Shown here one piece after another: positions 1-10,118 of a stretch of 64,000 bases of DNA (the stretch's first letter is position 1; the number at the start of each line of letters is the position of its first letter). The stretch is taken from the NCBI GenBank assembly GCA_027484685.1, contig JAIXSO010000047.1, positions 243,231 to 307,230 on the forward strand, given 5' to 3'. Source of the stretch: Bacteroidota bacterium. GTDB taxonomy: Bacteria > Bacteroidota > Bacteroidia > UKL13-3. A program made the position numbers and the translations under genes. The notes beneath the pieces are model-generated. The model did not search any database. It had not been told where the DNA came from and saw nothing but the letters and a program-made list of their open reading frames with translations.

Positions 1-1462
1 AAAAATATTGTGTTTCATGTCCACTACCTATTTTATGATCTTTACCTACGCCACTTTGTTTTCTCAAACGACCTGTATTGTCATTATAATATACAGTTTG
101 TGTAAAAGGATAGCCGAAAGCTACTGGTACAAAGTCCATTATAGCTGGTTTAGAGATACTAACTATTGCGTTTGAAGTAGTTAGTGGATTATTTGTTGAG
201 TGATACCTTGCTGATCCAGAGTCCATTCTCATGGAATCTGTTAAGTTTTCACAAATACTCATTTGCTCAAAATCAGTATAGCTATATCTAACACCATTAC
301 TATTTAAATTGAATGCTGGATAATACTTAATAATATTTTGAAAAGCTGGTACAGGTAAAGTATTAATTGCAGGCCTGCCTTCAAAATCATAAATAGTTTC
401 TGCAACTATAGCCGTTTTATCTGTATTGTTTTTGGTAACCGTTTGCCTACTTCTCATACTACCATCATAGTAGGTAATAACTTCTTTTTTCCGTCCTTCT
501 TCAGCAAAATCCATTACATACTGCCATCCCAAAGTGCCCTGATGAATTTTAACAGTACTATTTGTATTTATTTCAATATACGAACTTTGCTTACCGCTTA
601 AATTTCCAATATCTTCTATTGTCCAATTACCTACTATCCTATGATCAAAGTTTTTACCACCAAAACCAACAGCTCTGACTCTAACCAATAAATAGCCTTT
701 GTCAAATATGTTTGTTATTTTATACTTTAAATTTTTAATACTTACCCTTGCTGAATTACTTTTAAAATTATAATTCGAATTCGAAGGTGATAATGTATTA
801 CTCATTCCACCATTGGTATAAGAGCTGATGAATGTCCACTCAATATCATATTCATCAGTTTGATAAACCAAGTTATCTGCAATATTTATTTCAACTTCAT
901 CTGATAATGACAAATAGTTGATTGAAAAAGTAGGTATTAGGTTTGTATTAAAGTTTGCATAATAACGCTCTTCCTCTATTTGATTCTCAATGTATAAATA
1001 CTTTCTATAATTTAAATTCGAAATTGAAAGTATTTTTGTTTCTAAATAACATGCACTATCAATTAAATAGATAGCTTTTTCATTATAGCTAAACCCACTA
1101 TTTTTATTATAATTAACACTCAGAACAGTATCAAACAAATGACTTATTGTTTTTTGCGTATAATATTTTATTCTAACCTTGATTGAAAAAGAAAATGTAT
1201 CAGGAAAACAAGTAGTACTATTTTTTTTGATACCTAAAATTACTTTTCCTTTGGCGGAATATATATTATAATTTCCTTTCCATGTTGTATCAGTTGGATA
1301 AGTACCAAGAGTTAATAGGTCATTACAAACTGAAATCATTGAATCCACTTGAAGTGAATCTAAATTTTTGCTTGCGCTAAAAACAGGCAATTTTTTCGCA
1401 TTTGCTACTTTAAAAGTTATTAATGCTGAAAATAAAATTAGAAAGTAAATTATTCCTCTCAT
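1..1462 (-). CDS. Large secreted RHS/YD-type protein, C-terminus beyond left edge
   Basis: A frame opens at the ATG at 1462 (reverse strand) and stays free of stops to base 1, about 487 codons, so the protein continues outside the window. It starts with a hydrophobic signal peptide (MRGIIYFLILFSALITFKVA). Residues about 350-420 contain the phrase YYDGSMRSRQ, then YDFEGRPAINTLPVPAF. This 'equation of motion' style of short Tyr-Asp/Gly repeats is typical of Bacteroidota RHS-repeat surface proteins (DUF6443 type, from memory). Its ATG overlaps the stop of the preceding 263-residue gene (ATGA), so the two are probably translationally coupled as the last visible gene of the 13.3-1 kb operon. A toxin or RHS-core C-terminus would lie outside the window and cannot be judged. 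Confidence 0.8.
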   Translation of the reverse strand, partial: MRGIIYFLILFSALITFKVANAKKLPVFSASKNLDSLQVDSMISVCNDLLTLGTYPTDTTWKGNYNIYSAKGKVILGIKKNSTTCFPDTFSFSIKVRIKYYTQKTISHLFDTVLSVNYNKNSGFSYNEKAIYLIDSACYLETKILSISNLNYRKYLYIENQIEEERYYANFNTNLIPTFSINYLSLSDEVEINIADNLVYQTDEYDIEWTFISSYTNGGMSNTLSPSNSNYNFKSNSARVSIKNLKYKITNIFDKGYLLVRVRAVGFGGKNFDHRIVGNWTIEDIGNLSGKQSSYIEINTNSTVKIHQGTLGWQYVMDFAEEGRKKEVITYYDGSMRSRQTVTKNNTDKTAIVAETIYDFEGRPAINTLPVPAFQNIIKYYPAFNLNSNGVRYSYTDFEQMSICENLTDSMRMDSGSARYHSTNNPLTTSNAIVSISKPAIMDFVPVAFGYPFTQTVYYNDNTGRLRKQSGVGKDHKIGSGHETQYF

Positions 1463-2250
1463 GACTTCTTATTTTTAATATTTGAAAAATCAATTAATTT
1501 ATAGTCTGTTGATAAAGTTCCTTTTTCAGCTTTACCATTATTAAATTTTATATAGGAACTAAAGTCAAATTTTTTCAAATCAGGCTTAGTTAAAAGATCG
1601 AATTGTTTGTAGTCTATTATTAATTTAGGCTTCTGTTTTCTATCAAAGTTTTTATCATTTTTTTGAAAAGGAAATAAACCAAATAGTTTTTCTAATGGGA
1701 TATTGTAATATATCTCAATCCTTTTGGGCGTGTAATTAGAGATATCATATGTAAAATCTGCAAAAGAAATGGTGTGCTCTTTTAACTTTGGTGTTATACG
1801 CCAAGTTTTTAAATTATCAGAAGTGGAAATTAATCTTGTATCATAAGCTAAACCTAACAAGGAATCTAGTAACATTTTTTCAAAAGGATTTTCAACGTAT
1901 TTATTAGTCTTATTTCCTTTGTTTAATATCAAAGTCTTCTCTTTATGGTTAATTGCTAAGTAATAGTTAGAATTAGCATATGCTTCAGATAAACCTGCCC
2001 TATAGTAAATATATCTATCAAAGACGGAAAATGAAATTTCCTGTTTATCTAATGGTGTAATTGAATTGTAAGAATTAAAAAAAGTAATAGATAATTGCGC
2101 CTCATATTTTCTTCCCCGCAACTGTTTTGTTATTTTTTGTATTGCAGTTGCATATGTTTCTGTCGAATTATCAGATTTAAAAGAGGTTATAGTTAAACAA
2201 ACCAAGCCTAAACAAAAAATGGAGTATCGCATTATCAATTTACTAATCAT
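1459..2250 (-). CDS. Secreted LolA-like hypothetical protein
   Basis: The 263-residue product has a hydrophobic N-terminus (about residues 7-23) ending near FKSDNST, consistent with a signal peptide; Met7 is an alternative start. Residues 60-110 alternate short strands (ISFSVFDRYIYYR, then YYLAINHKEKTLIL) as in the half-barrel fold of LolA/LolB lipoprotein carriers. That resemblance is an inference from pattern, not a recognised family. It sits 2 nt after the giant YD-protein gene and overlaps the next RHS gene by ATGA. A chaperone or carrier for the neighbouring secreted proteins is possible, but nothing here proves it. Confidence 0.75.
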   Translation of the reverse strand: MISKLIMRYSIFCLGLVCLTITSFKSDNSTETYATAIQKITKQLRGRKYEAQLSITFFNSYNSITPLDKQEISFSVFDRYIYYRAGLSEAYANSNYYLAINHKEKTLILNKGNKTNKYVENPFEKMLLDSLLGLAYDTRLISTSDNLKTWRITPKLKEHTISFADFTYDISNYTPKRIEIYYNIPLEKLFGLFPFQKNDKNFDRKQKPKLIIDYKQFDLLTKPDLKKFDFSSYIKFNNGKAEKGTLSTDYKLIDFSNIKNKKS

Positions 2251-2252
2251 AA

Positions 2253-5200
2253 TTAATTATTTTTTTTGAAACTACTTCTAACTTCTTTAATTGTCATTAT
2301 ACCCCTTTCAGTTTCCTTTTTTATTCTTGCTAAATTTCCTTCTTCATCATATTCATAAAAGGTTGCATAGTTATTTTCATCTAATTCAGCCACTAATCGA
2401 TGGTTTTTATCATAAACATAACTTTTCATTAATCCATCAATTGGGTAAACTCTAAAATCATCAAAATAAGTTGCCGAATCTCCAGCATTTTCAAAACCTA
2501 TGTTCATTCTCACTATTCCGTTTGGAATTGTAAACTCTTCACTAATTCGCTGCCAACCTTCAATAATTTTCCCTTTGGGTTTAATATTTAGCTCACTATT
2601 TGAAGTTAATGTTTTAAATGACAACTTTATAGAGGCATTTGAATAATCTGAAACTTTAGGATCTTTTCCAACCTTAACCCAAGCACTTATAATGTATTTT
2701 CCTGGGTCAGGGCTAAATGTTCCAAAAATATTCGTTGTGTCTAAATTAAATTTATTAGTTCCATTATCAATCGTTTTATCATTAGGGAGATATTGAACCT
2801 GAAAAGATTGATTTCCTTTATAACTTGAAACACCAGTATGAGAAACAGAATCATTATTGAAGCCATTGTCTCTATAAAAATATTGTGGAGAGATAAATCT
2901 AGCCCTATATTTATAATTATTGGATCCACAAATTGGATAATGATCTTCATATGGTCCTTCTTCAAAATTTTCAGCAATAATATTTCTATGTTTAATATTT
3001 TGTCCTACAGCTATTGGCATATGAGTTATTCCTGAATAAACTACACTACTGTATTGTTCTAAAGGATTTTTACTTTCTGCTTCATTACCTGTTAAATGAT
3101 ATTTTGTTATTTCTTTAGTAAACTGCCAATTAGAACTTGGATTGGCTTGCCATTTATTACTACCATAATTCCAATAATGAGTATAATTTTTAAAAGACCC
3201 ATCTTTTCTAATATTTGTATTAACTGAATTATTTTCAGTTAATCTGCTTTCTAGGTAAACTTTATTTTTATATGGTTTCCAATTGTTAACCAAATTTTTT
3301 CTAAAAGGGTTAACGTTATCCGATTTATATATTGTGTAGTCACATAATCGAATTTCTGAGCCCAAAGGCAATATTTGAACCTCAATTTTACTATCATCTG
3401 TAAAATTAAGGAAACCAAAATTAGAATTATTAACATCAAAAGTTCCTTCGAATGTTAACGAAGTAATTTCTTTCTGAAGAATTTCATTTACTAAATTTGA
3501 ATCCTCTTCAAACAATAAAGTTACTCCATAATTTAATCGTATATTATCATAATCAACTAATTTATTATTAAAAGTTCCTCCAATTAAATTATAAGAAATA
3601 TTTATTAATTTTTTTTCAGGGGATGTGCCTGATCCAAAAACCACACTTCTATAAAAACCATTTGTAGCTAAACCACAACTGTCAGCATATTTTCTATAAA
3701 TGGACTTGAAATATGTAGAATCGCTGTTTGCTAATTCAATCAATGAACTATATTGGTCATTTCCAGCCCCAAAAGGACATGGCATTGGACTGCATAAAAC
3801 TGTCTTTTTGTTATCTTTCATCAAAATTTGATTAGTTGATAGCAAATATTTCATAATTTCTATAGTTTCATCATAAATATTAAGAGAATTACACTTTGTT
3901 TCAAAACATCCATACATTGGCCAATTATCCTTATATTCATTGACACTTGTTTGTAGTATTTTTGTGTTTGTATTATGAACCAAATGATTGTTAACTATCG
4001 GATTTTCAATCGAAACAACCTGAGAAACAGGTAAACTTTGCATATTTTTACGACCAGAAGTTATCACCCTAATAGTATAAGAATTTGTTGTATTCGGAAA
4101 ATTATAAATATTTCCATTCAGATCCAATAATACATATTTATTATCTGGAGTTTTATAAACCCATTGATGAGAACTACCTGTTGAATATTTTAATTCTACT
4201 TCATCACCAGTTACTAAGTAATTAGATGGATCTTCAGTACTTCCATTAACTTTTAGCTTAAAGTTATCATAAGTAGCATTTTCAGCATTTATGGTAAATA
4301 TAGCCCCGGTATTTTTATATGCAGGTCCCATATTTTCATACACCCAATGAGCTGGATAAGTACTGTTATAAGTGTAATCATTAAATTCATTTTCAGTTTT
4401 CGTTAACAAAACGTCACCTGTCTCTGAATCAAAAAGAATGTTCTCAGTATGTAATTCTGCACTATTCTCAAATACGGTGGTAGATTTTAAAATTCCATAC
4501 TTATTTACAACCTTCATAAGAACAGCAGATCTAAATAAGGTGCTTTCATTACTAAGGTCAGGTAACCCTGTTGGAATAGGAATGGGAAAAATGCCAATAG
4601 AGAAAACATCTAAATTAACTTGAACACCACCACTTTCGCTTCTAAAAGTTGACTCACGTGTATCTGCAAAAAGTTCTGCATCAACTCCCACTATAGCATC
4701 ATACACAACATTATTGGGCGAAATAACAGGAACTTTATTATTTAAACTTTTGGTAACATTATCTGCAAAATATTCATAACTAACTCCAGAAAAAGCTTCA
4801 GAAGAATTGTACTCGTTAATTTTATCTGCTGAAAAATTCCATACTGCTTTAGGTTTTCCATGCATATCATTCAACTCAACCATATAACCCTGTGAAGCAG
4901 TTAACCTATCATCAACTTGAGATTTAAAAATATCCCAGATCCAATTAGGTCTCACTTGTTGCACTTGTATATCTGTTCTACTCGTTTTAGTTGGAAAATC
5001 TTGAGCTGTATAAAATTCATGAACCACCTTCCCTGTTTTATTTGCTGCAACATTGTTTTGGTCTGGTGAAATACTCTTTACCGTTACCCTGCTATAACCG
5101 ACACCTGCTGCTGGAAAATATGTTTCTCCAAATGGTTCTTCAGAAAAATATTCTTCATCAGGAATTCCTTTTTGTTCTTCTGAGTAATAGACAGGTTTTT

Positions 5201-8200
5201 TAAAAGGATTCTCTTCATTTCCTAAAAGAGGTTCATAGCTGGCTACGCCACTAGATATTACTTTATCAACTCCATTCTCTTTTTCAATTTTTGTATATTC
5301 AAATACTTGTCCGTAAGTTTTTGAACTTGCATTTCCTGTTGGCTCCATAGTATTCCATTCATCTGAAAGTACTAATTTTTTCACTCTGCACCCACCTCCA
5401 TATTTAAAACCATTTAAATTATTTAAACGTATCCATGTTTTATTAACATTTATTTCCGAAGCATAAGCAGCATTTCTTAACTTTTTGTTCGCATCTTGAA
5501 AACTGCTTATTACATCTGGAATAAAACCTACAATTGTTTTAACAATACTTATTGCACTTTGAGCAAAACCATTTCCCTTTTTCATTAAATTGGCACCAGG
5601 GTTTATTAAGTAAGGCATATTTAACCTAGTAAACTGCCAAGAAGATTTAGCAATCGGGTTTGTTAAGTCATCTACTTCGTCCGAAACCTTAACTTTTTCT
5701 ATTTTTACCCAACCAACTTTGATTCCATTTTTGATTACAATACCAGCATCAATGGGTTTGGCATAACCTTTTATTGGCTCATATGAACTATTTACATCTA
5801 AAATATTTCTATAGTTAGCATAATCAAGTTCTTTATTGTCCAAATTAACCATAGCATTATAATACAAATCCGTTTGATTGGCTAAAGCCATTTTTTTAAA
5901 ATAATCATCACTTAAGCTTTGGTCTTGAAGTTGAACAAAGATTAAATCATTAGTTGTGTAAGTATTTTGAAATGAATTATTCTTTACATATAGTTTGTTA
6001 GAAGGATTATCACTTATACTAGACCCTAATCCAAGTACTTGATACATTTGCATAGCTTTCTTATCTTGAACATAAGCATAATCGTCAGATTCGTAAGAAA
6101 CGGTTATTTTACCACCAGTTGGAAGTCCAATTTCTGTTAAATTCCATGCTTGTGTATATTTATCAGCAGAATCTTTATTTTGTTCAACATATGGAAACTC
6201 TGACGTTAAAGGCTTTGTAAAATCATTACAAGTTGCATTTTCATTATGCTTAAAATTACCCCAACGATCATATCCTTTTAAATTATATGAATAATTAGTA
6301 GAAGTATAATTATAACCAAAATTATAAACATTATATTTTCCTTTTGATGAATTACCATAGGTAAAATAAATTTTTTCTAAAGTTAATTTACCATTTTGAG
6401 CACCTGATACATTTTTGTCTATATTGTTATCTATTCCTGGGCATAATTTATAGTTGTAAACAAAATAAACACTTTTAATAGGAGGGCCATCAAGATTTGA
6501 TTTCGAAAAAAGTTTGATACTATCTAATTTATAAGAAACTAACTGATTATTTAATCCACCATGAATACCTAATGTACCATATCCATCTTTACGAGCACTG
6601 ACATAGAATTTTGCTATATGATTTCTACCCTCTATTGAACTTACATGCCAAATTTCTTTTTCTCCATAAATGATTGAGGCGTTATCATCATAATTGTCAT
6701 TATAATAACCTCTATTATAACTTGCTTTATCTTGTTCATAAGGCACTCTCCATTTGTAGGCATCATGGTATCTTGTATAATCAATACGTGTAAAATTACC
6801 ATAATCATCATCACTTGGCCCATTATTGCTATTATCAACATAATCTGGAGACAAAACAGCTGTAAGCAAATAAGAATGTGCATAAGCAGGTAATTCATTT
6901 TTGTCAAAATATTTGTCAATTCCACCACAAACTCGATCTTTTTGACCAAATTTCTGTACATCATAAGTTACTAAACCTTTTGAACAATCTTTTGAAGGAG
7001 AACTTCCTCCGCCAGGATTTGGCGCATTAGTAAATGTAAATTCCTGCTGGTTTGTTGCATAAGCGGCAATTCCATAAACATAACGATTTCCATCAGGATT
7101 TTGAACAGATATTTCACTGAAATGATGTGGTTTCCTAAAAGAACCACTTCTGGCAATAGAAGTACTTCCTATATTTTTTATTTGGTTTTCCAAACAGTAT
7201 TCTGACTCTGAAGCCTTTAGTTGTTTTACAAACACATTCCTTTTATCTCTTTGGCCTCTTTTGGAGTTTTTTATTGGCAATTCATTTGTATTTCCATTAG
7301 CAAAACTTGATTGAACTTTAAATTCTTCTAAACCAACATCATCGCCATTTGTTTTTAAAATAAAAGCAGATGGATTATTTAATTCCATATAAGGTAAAAA
7401 GTTATTATCAATTATTGATTTTTCACCAATTACTTTAAAATAAGAAGGTTCAAACAAGGGATTTGATTGCATATCTTCTTGTTTTGCATATTTAAAAATA
7501 TCAATTGCTTTATTATACCATTGCTTAGATTCACTTTCTGTCCAATTTAAATATACGTCACCAGATAATTTAAAGATATCTCCGAAATTAGTTGCTAATC
7601 CATAGCTATCGCTTTTACCAGAACTATTTTTTTTAGGATCATACACTGCACCTAAATCACTTCGGTATGATTTAAACATACCTCCTACACCTTGACCTGA
7701 AAAAGCATACATATCTTGCGTATTTTGTGGAATTGGTAATGTTGGATTATGAATACTAAATGATCCATCTTTTTCTCTATTGAAATCCATCAATACATCA
7801 TGCATTCCCGTACTGTTTTCAGCATAATGATAACCATAGCTAGGCAATTTTATTTCACTACCTCTTGAATTTAATAATTGACCAGCATAATATCCTTTTA
7901 ATTGGCCATCGATTGATATACCTTTGATTTCCAATCCAGTTTTAAAACTCATAGTGATATTATAATTAGACATACTATGCTGAATTTGAGGGGTGTAAGA
8001 GTGATTTACAAAAGAATTAAATGAAGTACCAACACCTGCACTTGTTCGCCTTTTTCTATCGCTTTCATCATTACTTTTATACTTTTTACTTCTATTGTAA
8101 TCAAAATTTGCATTAGCACTTATTTTTGTGAATTGTTTAGTAGCTGCATTTGAATTAAAACTAGTGGATGAACTGATTGATATTCCACCTAATCCACCTG

Positions 8201-8972
8201 AATTCCAATCTTTACTCTTTCTTAATAAGTTAACATCTAATCCATAAGAGGGAGTTACAGTTCCTCCCCCCTGTGAGCTATTACTTAACATAATTCCTAA
8301 TGAACCAGAAACACCTAATCCTAATCTTTTTGAATCCTTATTTGTTAATTTAGCACCCGCAGAAAACTGTGCCCCAATTGAAAACTCTGATCCTATTCCT
8401 TTGTAATTATTATAATTGACACCAAAATTGGCTGATAAGTTTAAAGCAACATTTTTGAATCTATTTGAATTATTCATGATTGCTGTATCTTTCTGACCAG
8501 CTGTTTTATAACTATTATCTTTTGATATTTTATTATTTTTTCCCTGTTTAAGCATTCCAAATAGCTCACCAGAAGCACCAATTTGACCACCCCAAGTCTC
8601 ATCAGGTTCTAAGTAGGTTGTACGTTTAATTTCATCACCATTGAAATCATCTGGAATACCCCTCATGTTTCTGTTAATAACTCCAGGGTTTAAATTCCAT
8701 CCTAGTCCAACCCAACTAGCTTCTTGGTCCATTGTAATACCAGAGTGATAAGCAATATTAATTGGATAACCATCAATATCCATTAACGGAATATTGTAAT
8801 TAAAATCCCCAGAAAACAAATCAACCATTTGAGTTGTACCTATAGGTTCAAAACTTTGTACCTCCGGCTGACTAGGTCCACCCCCTAATGCATAAGCAAC
8901 ATTGGTAAATACTATTTCGTTAAGAAATATGATTAATAGGAAAATACTGATATGCTTTTTATATCTTCTCAT
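2253..8972 (-). CDS. Giant secreted YD/RHS-like surface protein, 2239 residues
   Basis: The N-terminus is a signal peptide (hydrophobic residues about 9-28, cleavage near VAYALGGG). Residues 45-105 hold the motifs FSGDFNYNIPLMDIDGYPI, MDQEASWVGLGWNLNPG and MRGIPDDF, which in my recall mark the N-terminal shell domain of Bacteroidota RHS/SpvB-like proteins. The long middle is rich in Tyr, Asn and Ser, as expected for an extracellular beta-rich protein. Residues about 2050-2180 resemble a carbohydrate-binding jelly roll (YIISAWVKVG, later YFDDFRVYP). The end has two YD repeats (YVYDKNHRLVAELDENNY, FYEYDEEGNLARI). No toxin domain is visible. It is transcribed with the lipoprotein gene upstream (4-nt gap) and the LolA-like gene downstream. 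Role unknown; surface polysaccharide or adhesion functions are plausible. Confidence 0.88.
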   Translation of the reverse strand: MRRYKKHISIFLLIIFLNEIVFTNVAYALGGGPSQPEVQSFEPIGTTQMVDLFSGDFNYNIPLMDIDGYPINIAYHSGITMDQEASWVGLGWNLNPGVINRNMRGIPDDFNGDEIKRTTYLEPDETWGGQIGASGELFGMLKQGKNNKISKDNSYKTAGQKDTAIMNNSNRFKNVALNLSANFGVNYNNYKGIGSEFSIGAQFSAGAKLTNKDSKRLGLGVSGSLGIMLSNSSQGGGTVTPSYGLDVNLLRKSKDWNSGGLGGISISSSTSFNSNAATKQFTKISANANFDYNRSKKYKSNDESDRKRRTSAGVGTSFNSFVNHSYTPQIQHSMSNYNITMSFKTGLEIKGISIDGQLKGYYAGQLLNSRGSEIKLPSYGYHYAENSTGMHDVLMDFNREKDGSFSIHNPTLPIPQNTQDMYAFSGQGVGGMFKSYRSDLGAVYDPKKNSSGKSDSYGLATNFGDIFKLSGDVYLNWTESESKQWYNKAIDIFKYAKQEDMQSNPLFEPSYFKVIGEKSIIDNNFLPYMELNNPSAFILKTNGDDVGLEEFKVQSSFANGNTNELPIKNSKRGQRDKRNVFVKQLKASESEYCLENQIKNIGSTSIARSGSFRKPHHFSEISVQNPDGNRYVYGIAAYATNQQEFTFTNAPNPGGGSSPSKDCSKGLVTYDVQKFGQKDRVCGGIDKYFDKNELPAYAHSYLLTAVLSPDYVDNSNNGPSDDDYGNFTRIDYTRYHDAYKWRVPYEQDKASYNRGYYNDNYDDNASIIYGEKEIWHVSSIEGRNHIAKFYVSARKDGYGTLGIHGGLNNQLVSYKLDSIKLFSKSNLDGPPIKSVYFVYNYKLCPGIDNNIDKNVSGAQNGKLTLEKIYFTYGNSSKGKYNVYNFGYNYTSTNYSYNLKGYDRWGNFKHNENATCNDFTKPLTSEFPYVEQNKDSADKYTQAWNLTEIGLPTGGKITVSYESDDYAYVQDKKAMQMYQVLGLGSSISDNPSNKLYVKNNSFQNTYTTNDLIFVQLQDQSLSDDYFKKMALANQTDLYYNAMVNLDNKELDYANYRNILDVNSSYEPIKGYAKPIDAGIVIKNGIKVGWVKIEKVKVSDEVDDLTNPIAKSSWQFTRLNMPYLINPGANLMKKGNGFAQSAISIVKTIVGFIPDVISSFQDANKKLRNAAYASEINVNKTWIRLNNLNGFKYGGGCRVKKLVLSDEWNTMEPTGNASSKTYGQVFEYTKIEKENGVDKVISSGVASYEPLLGNEENPFKKPVYYSEEQKGIPDEEYFSEEPFGETYFPAAGVGYSRVTVKSISPDQNNVAANKTGKVVHEFYTAQDFPTKTSRTDIQVQQVRPNWIWDIFKSQVDDRLTASQGYMVELNDMHGKPKAVWNFSADKINEYNSSEAFSGVSYEYFADNVTKSLNNKVPVISPNNVVYDAIVGVDAELFADTRESTFRSESGGVQVNLDVFSIGIFPIPIPTGLPDLSNESTLFRSAVLMKVVNKYGILKSTTVFENSAELHTENILFDSETGDVLLTKTENEFNDYTYNSTYPAHWVYENMGPAYKNTGAIFTINAENATYDNFKLKVNGSTEDPSNYLVTGDEVELKYSTGSSHQWVYKTPDNKYVLLDLNGNIYNFPNTTNSYTIRVITSGRKNMQSLPVSQVVSIENPIVNNHLVHNTNTKILQTSVNEYKDNWPMYGCFETKCNSLNIYDETIEIMKYLLSTNQILMKDNKKTVLCSPMPCPFGAGNDQYSSLIELANSDSTYFKSIYRKYADSCGLATNGFYRSVVFGSGTSPEKKLINISYNLIGGTFNNKLVDYDNIRLNYGVTLLFEEDSNLVNEILQKEITSLTFEGTFDVNNSNFGFLNFTDDSKIEVQILPLGSEIRLCDYTIYKSDNVNPFRKNLVNNWKPYKNKVYLESRLTENNSVNTNIRKDGSFKNYTHYWNYGSNKWQANPSSNWQFTKEITKYHLTGNEAESKNPLEQYSSVVYSGITHMPIAVGQNIKHRNIIAENFEEGPYEDHYPICGSNNYKYRARFISPQYFYRDNGFNNDSVSHTGVSSYKGNQSFQVQYLPNDKTIDNGTNKFNLDTTNIFGTFSPDPGKYIISAWVKVGKDPKVSDYSNASIKLSFKTLTSNSELNIKPKGKIIEGWQRISEEFTIPNGIVRMNIGFENAGDSATYFDDFRVYPIDGLMKSYVYDKNHRLVAELDENNYATFYEYDEEGNLARIKKETERGIMTIKEVRSSFKKNN

Positions 8973-8976
8973 TTTA

Positions 8977-9591
8977 TTAAAATATTATATTGGGAATATT
9001 AGTTAAGCTATTTTTATCAAAACAAAAGTTGGTTTTTGAAGAACCAAATTCTTTATCATAAATCTGAATACAAAAATCCTCATTTCGAATTGTTTTGTTT
9101 TCGAAAATCAAACCAATATTTGTTTGGGGTGATATCCCAAAGTTTCTTTCTAAATTAGCTGAAACACAAGAAATAGTATCTTGGCCTTGTATAAGAATTA
9201 CATCATTAATAAATGATGTATTATAATATTCTACGCGTTTAAAAAAATCTTCTTGATTATTACTATTAGCTTTAAGAAAATCATTTTCACCATCTGCTTG
9301 CAATTTCAGAACAAAAAAAAGTTGGTTATTGTAATTACCTTTTAATGAATCAAAAGTGTTTTGATTCATAGAAAGACTAAATTTATCAATTTCAAGTAAT
9401 GCTAAATAATCAATTGGTTTGTATTCTAAAATCATGGTAAGGTTGTTTGTTTTACTTTGTTTCACCAAACCATTATTTTCATTTACAATATACTTTAAAT
9501 AGGATTCAACATCTAGTGTTTTTGTATTATCACAAGAAATTATTAAACACATAAGTAGCTGAAGCATTATTATTGAAAGCTTATTTGTCAT
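8977..9591 (-). CDS. Putative lipoprotein of the RHS operon
   Basis: The 204-residue product begins with a lipoprotein signal sequence: a hydrophobic stretch followed by the lipobox LIISC (Cys20). The rest is soluble, acidic and Asn-rich, with no family I recognise. It overlaps the end of the OmpH-like gene by about 11 nt and precedes the giant YD-protein gene by 4 nt, so it belongs to the same transcription unit. It may anchor or fold its large partner at the outer membrane; this is inferred from position only. Confidence 0.8.
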   Translation of the reverse strand: MTNKLSIIMLQLLMCLIISCDNTKTLDVESYLKYIVNENNGLVKQSKTNNLTMILEYKPIDYLALLEIDKFSLSMNQNTFDSLKGNYNNQLFFVLKLQADGENDFLKANSNNQEDFFKRVEYYNTSFINDVILIQGQDTISCVSANLERNFGISPQTNIGLIFENKTIRNEDFCIQIYDKEFGSSKTNFCFDKNSLTNIPNIIF

Positions 9592-10117
9592 TGTATTTTT
9601 TATTTGAATAATTTAAAATTTCTTTTGTCAAATTATTTTCATCTCTAGCATACATAACTGCTCCACTCCCATTTAAACCAAAGATGTATTCATACCCACC
9701 ATCTTTTCCAAATTCCTTGATGTAAGCATTTAATTTATTCCAAATTTCTTCTTGATACTTGTTTTCTAATTCTGTGTTTGATTCATAAAATTCCTTTTCT
9801 TTCTCTTCATAAAACAACCTCTTTAATTTATACTCTCTTATATCTTCATTATTGACCATATTACTAAGTTGTGCCTTTTTTTCAAACATTTGTATTTCAA
9901 TCCTTAAGGAATCAAGAATTTCTTTTCTTTTATTGAATACTTTCTTAACTTCAGTATCCAATTGTTTACTCAATACGAATTCATTTCTTAATGTCTCAAG
10001 TTCTACATAACCAAATTTTTTATTATTTTTACTAATACTAAAGTTAAAATAAACTACACCAAGTGCTATGAAACCAATTAAATTAAGACTGATTATAACA
10101 ACATTTTTTCTTCCCAT
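9581..10117 (-). CDS. OmpH/Skp-family periplasmic chaperone-like protein
   Basis: I start the gene at the ATG at 10117 (MGRKNVVIISLN), one base after the stop of the upstream gene, rather than at the longer possible start inside that gene; this gives 178 residues. A single N-terminal hydrophobic helix is followed by FGYVELETLRNEF. A long charged helical region (about residues 40-120) and a short C-terminal strand (YEYIFGLNGSGAVMYA) follow. This is the classic order of the OmpH/Skp family, periplasmic chaperones that hold unfolded outer-membrane proteins. The N-terminal helix looks like an anchor rather than a cleaved signal. Its place between a barrel-protein operon start and giant secreted proteins fits a dedicated chaperone role, which is an inference. 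Confidence 0.82.
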   Translation of the reverse strand: MGRKNVVIISLNLIGFIALGVVYFNFSISKNNKKFGYVELETLRNEFVLSKQLDTEVKKVFNKRKEILDSLRIEIQMFEKKAQLSNMVNNEDIREYKLKRLFYEEKEKEFYESNTELENKYQEEIWNKLNAYIKEFGKDGGYEYIFGLNGSGAVMYARDENNLTKEILNYSNKKYNDK

Positions 10118-10118
10118 T

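Noticed and set aside
1..8972. Polymorphic RHS toxin with immunity gene
   Set aside because: The 2239-residue protein ends in YD repeats without a toxin domain, and the other RHS protein is cut off by the window edge, so there is no evidence either way.
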